Below are positions 30,929-30,947 of a stretch of 30,947 nucleotides of DNA, piece after piece. The position numbers were made by a program, and so were the translations under genes. A model generated the notes under the pieces. The model was not told the DNA's origin, made no database searches, and saw only the letters and a list, made by a program, of their open reading frames with translations. This stretch comes from Clostridium sp. CAG:575 (GTDB lineage Bacteria; Bacillota; Clostridia; TANB77; CAG-508). Location: positions 20,502 through 51,448 of the forward strand of contig FR884562.1 of the NCBI GenBank assembly GCA_000435535.1, written 5' to 3'. Every line of letters begins with the position of its first letter. Within the stretch, counting starts at the first letter, position 1.

Positions 30929-30947
30929 ATGACAAAAAACATACTAA
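30929..30947 (+). CDS. Start of an unidentified gene (cut by the window end)
   Basis: ATG 30929 follows AAAGAGGA (30914-30921) with suitable spacing, and six codons are open to the window end (M-T-K-N-I-L). Too short to identify. Confidence 0.45.

Overview
The window looks like chromosomal DNA of a very AT-rich, low-GC Gram-positive bacterium of the class Clostridia, probably a gut commensal. Evidence: strong Shine-Dalgarno sites (AGGAGG type), TTGACA/TATAAT-like sigma-A promoters with 17-base spacers, bacterial single-chain TopA, MinD with MinE, a SpoIVFA/SpoIVFB-like pair, and several exported proteins with the hydrophobic pilin-like start G-I-(S/T)-L-I seen in many uncultured gut Clostridia. 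The lineage is an inference from gene content and style; no rRNA is present.

Layout. 1-1.1 kb: end of a flavoprotein gene and a small DUF6514-like gene. 1.2-3.8 kb: topA, then a tRNA-Gly/tRNA-Cys pair with its own promoter and terminator. 3.8-8.4 kb is an accessory-looking stretch: long gene-free segments carrying a duplicated ~90-base element, a dUTPase-like gene lacking its last motif, two uncharacterised genes, and two frameshifted genes (an MTA/SAH nucleosidase and a TVP38/DedA-family membrane protein). 8.6-15 kb holds a differentiation and envelope block: spoIVFA, spoIVFB, a large pilin-like/formylglycine-enzyme-fold surface protein, minD, a minE with a long charged tail, and rodA. 15-16.7 kb: a nested inverted-repeat RNA-like element, dus and a NUDIX hydrolase. 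16.8-19.1 kb: a small XRE repressor facing two exported proteins across a perfect palindrome placed inside a promoter. 19.1-22.4 kb: a LolA-fold/GerS-like anchored protein, mazF, an HD-GYP protein and a HipA-like kinase. 22.4-26.9 kb: aspS, a TSCPD protein, an XRE regulator with its palindrome, a polysaccharide deacetylase and a monofunctional peptidoglycan glycosyltransferase. 27-31 kb: dapF, a ~145-nt 6S-like RNA gene, an HD hydrolase, ruvA, rarA and the first codons of another gene.

How it works together. Much of the window serves the envelope: DapF makes meso-diaminopimelate, RodA and the GT51 enzyme polymerise peptidoglycan, the deacetylase modifies glycan, MinD/MinE place the septum, and SpoIVFA/B would control pro-sigma-K processing if the organism sporulates. 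TopA, RuvA, RarA and the dUTPase-like protein belong to DNA maintenance; tRNA-Gly, tRNA-Cys, Dus and AspRS to translation.

The strongest unexplained signals are RNA-level ones: (i) a Shine-Dalgarno site separated from the topA start codon by a 15-bp hairpin; (ii) the rodA-dus intergenic element, whose two edge hairpins are near-perfect inverted copies of each other and whose right edge is a terminator touching the dus ribosome-binding site; (iii) the 6S-like RNA upstream of the HD-ruvA-rarA genes.
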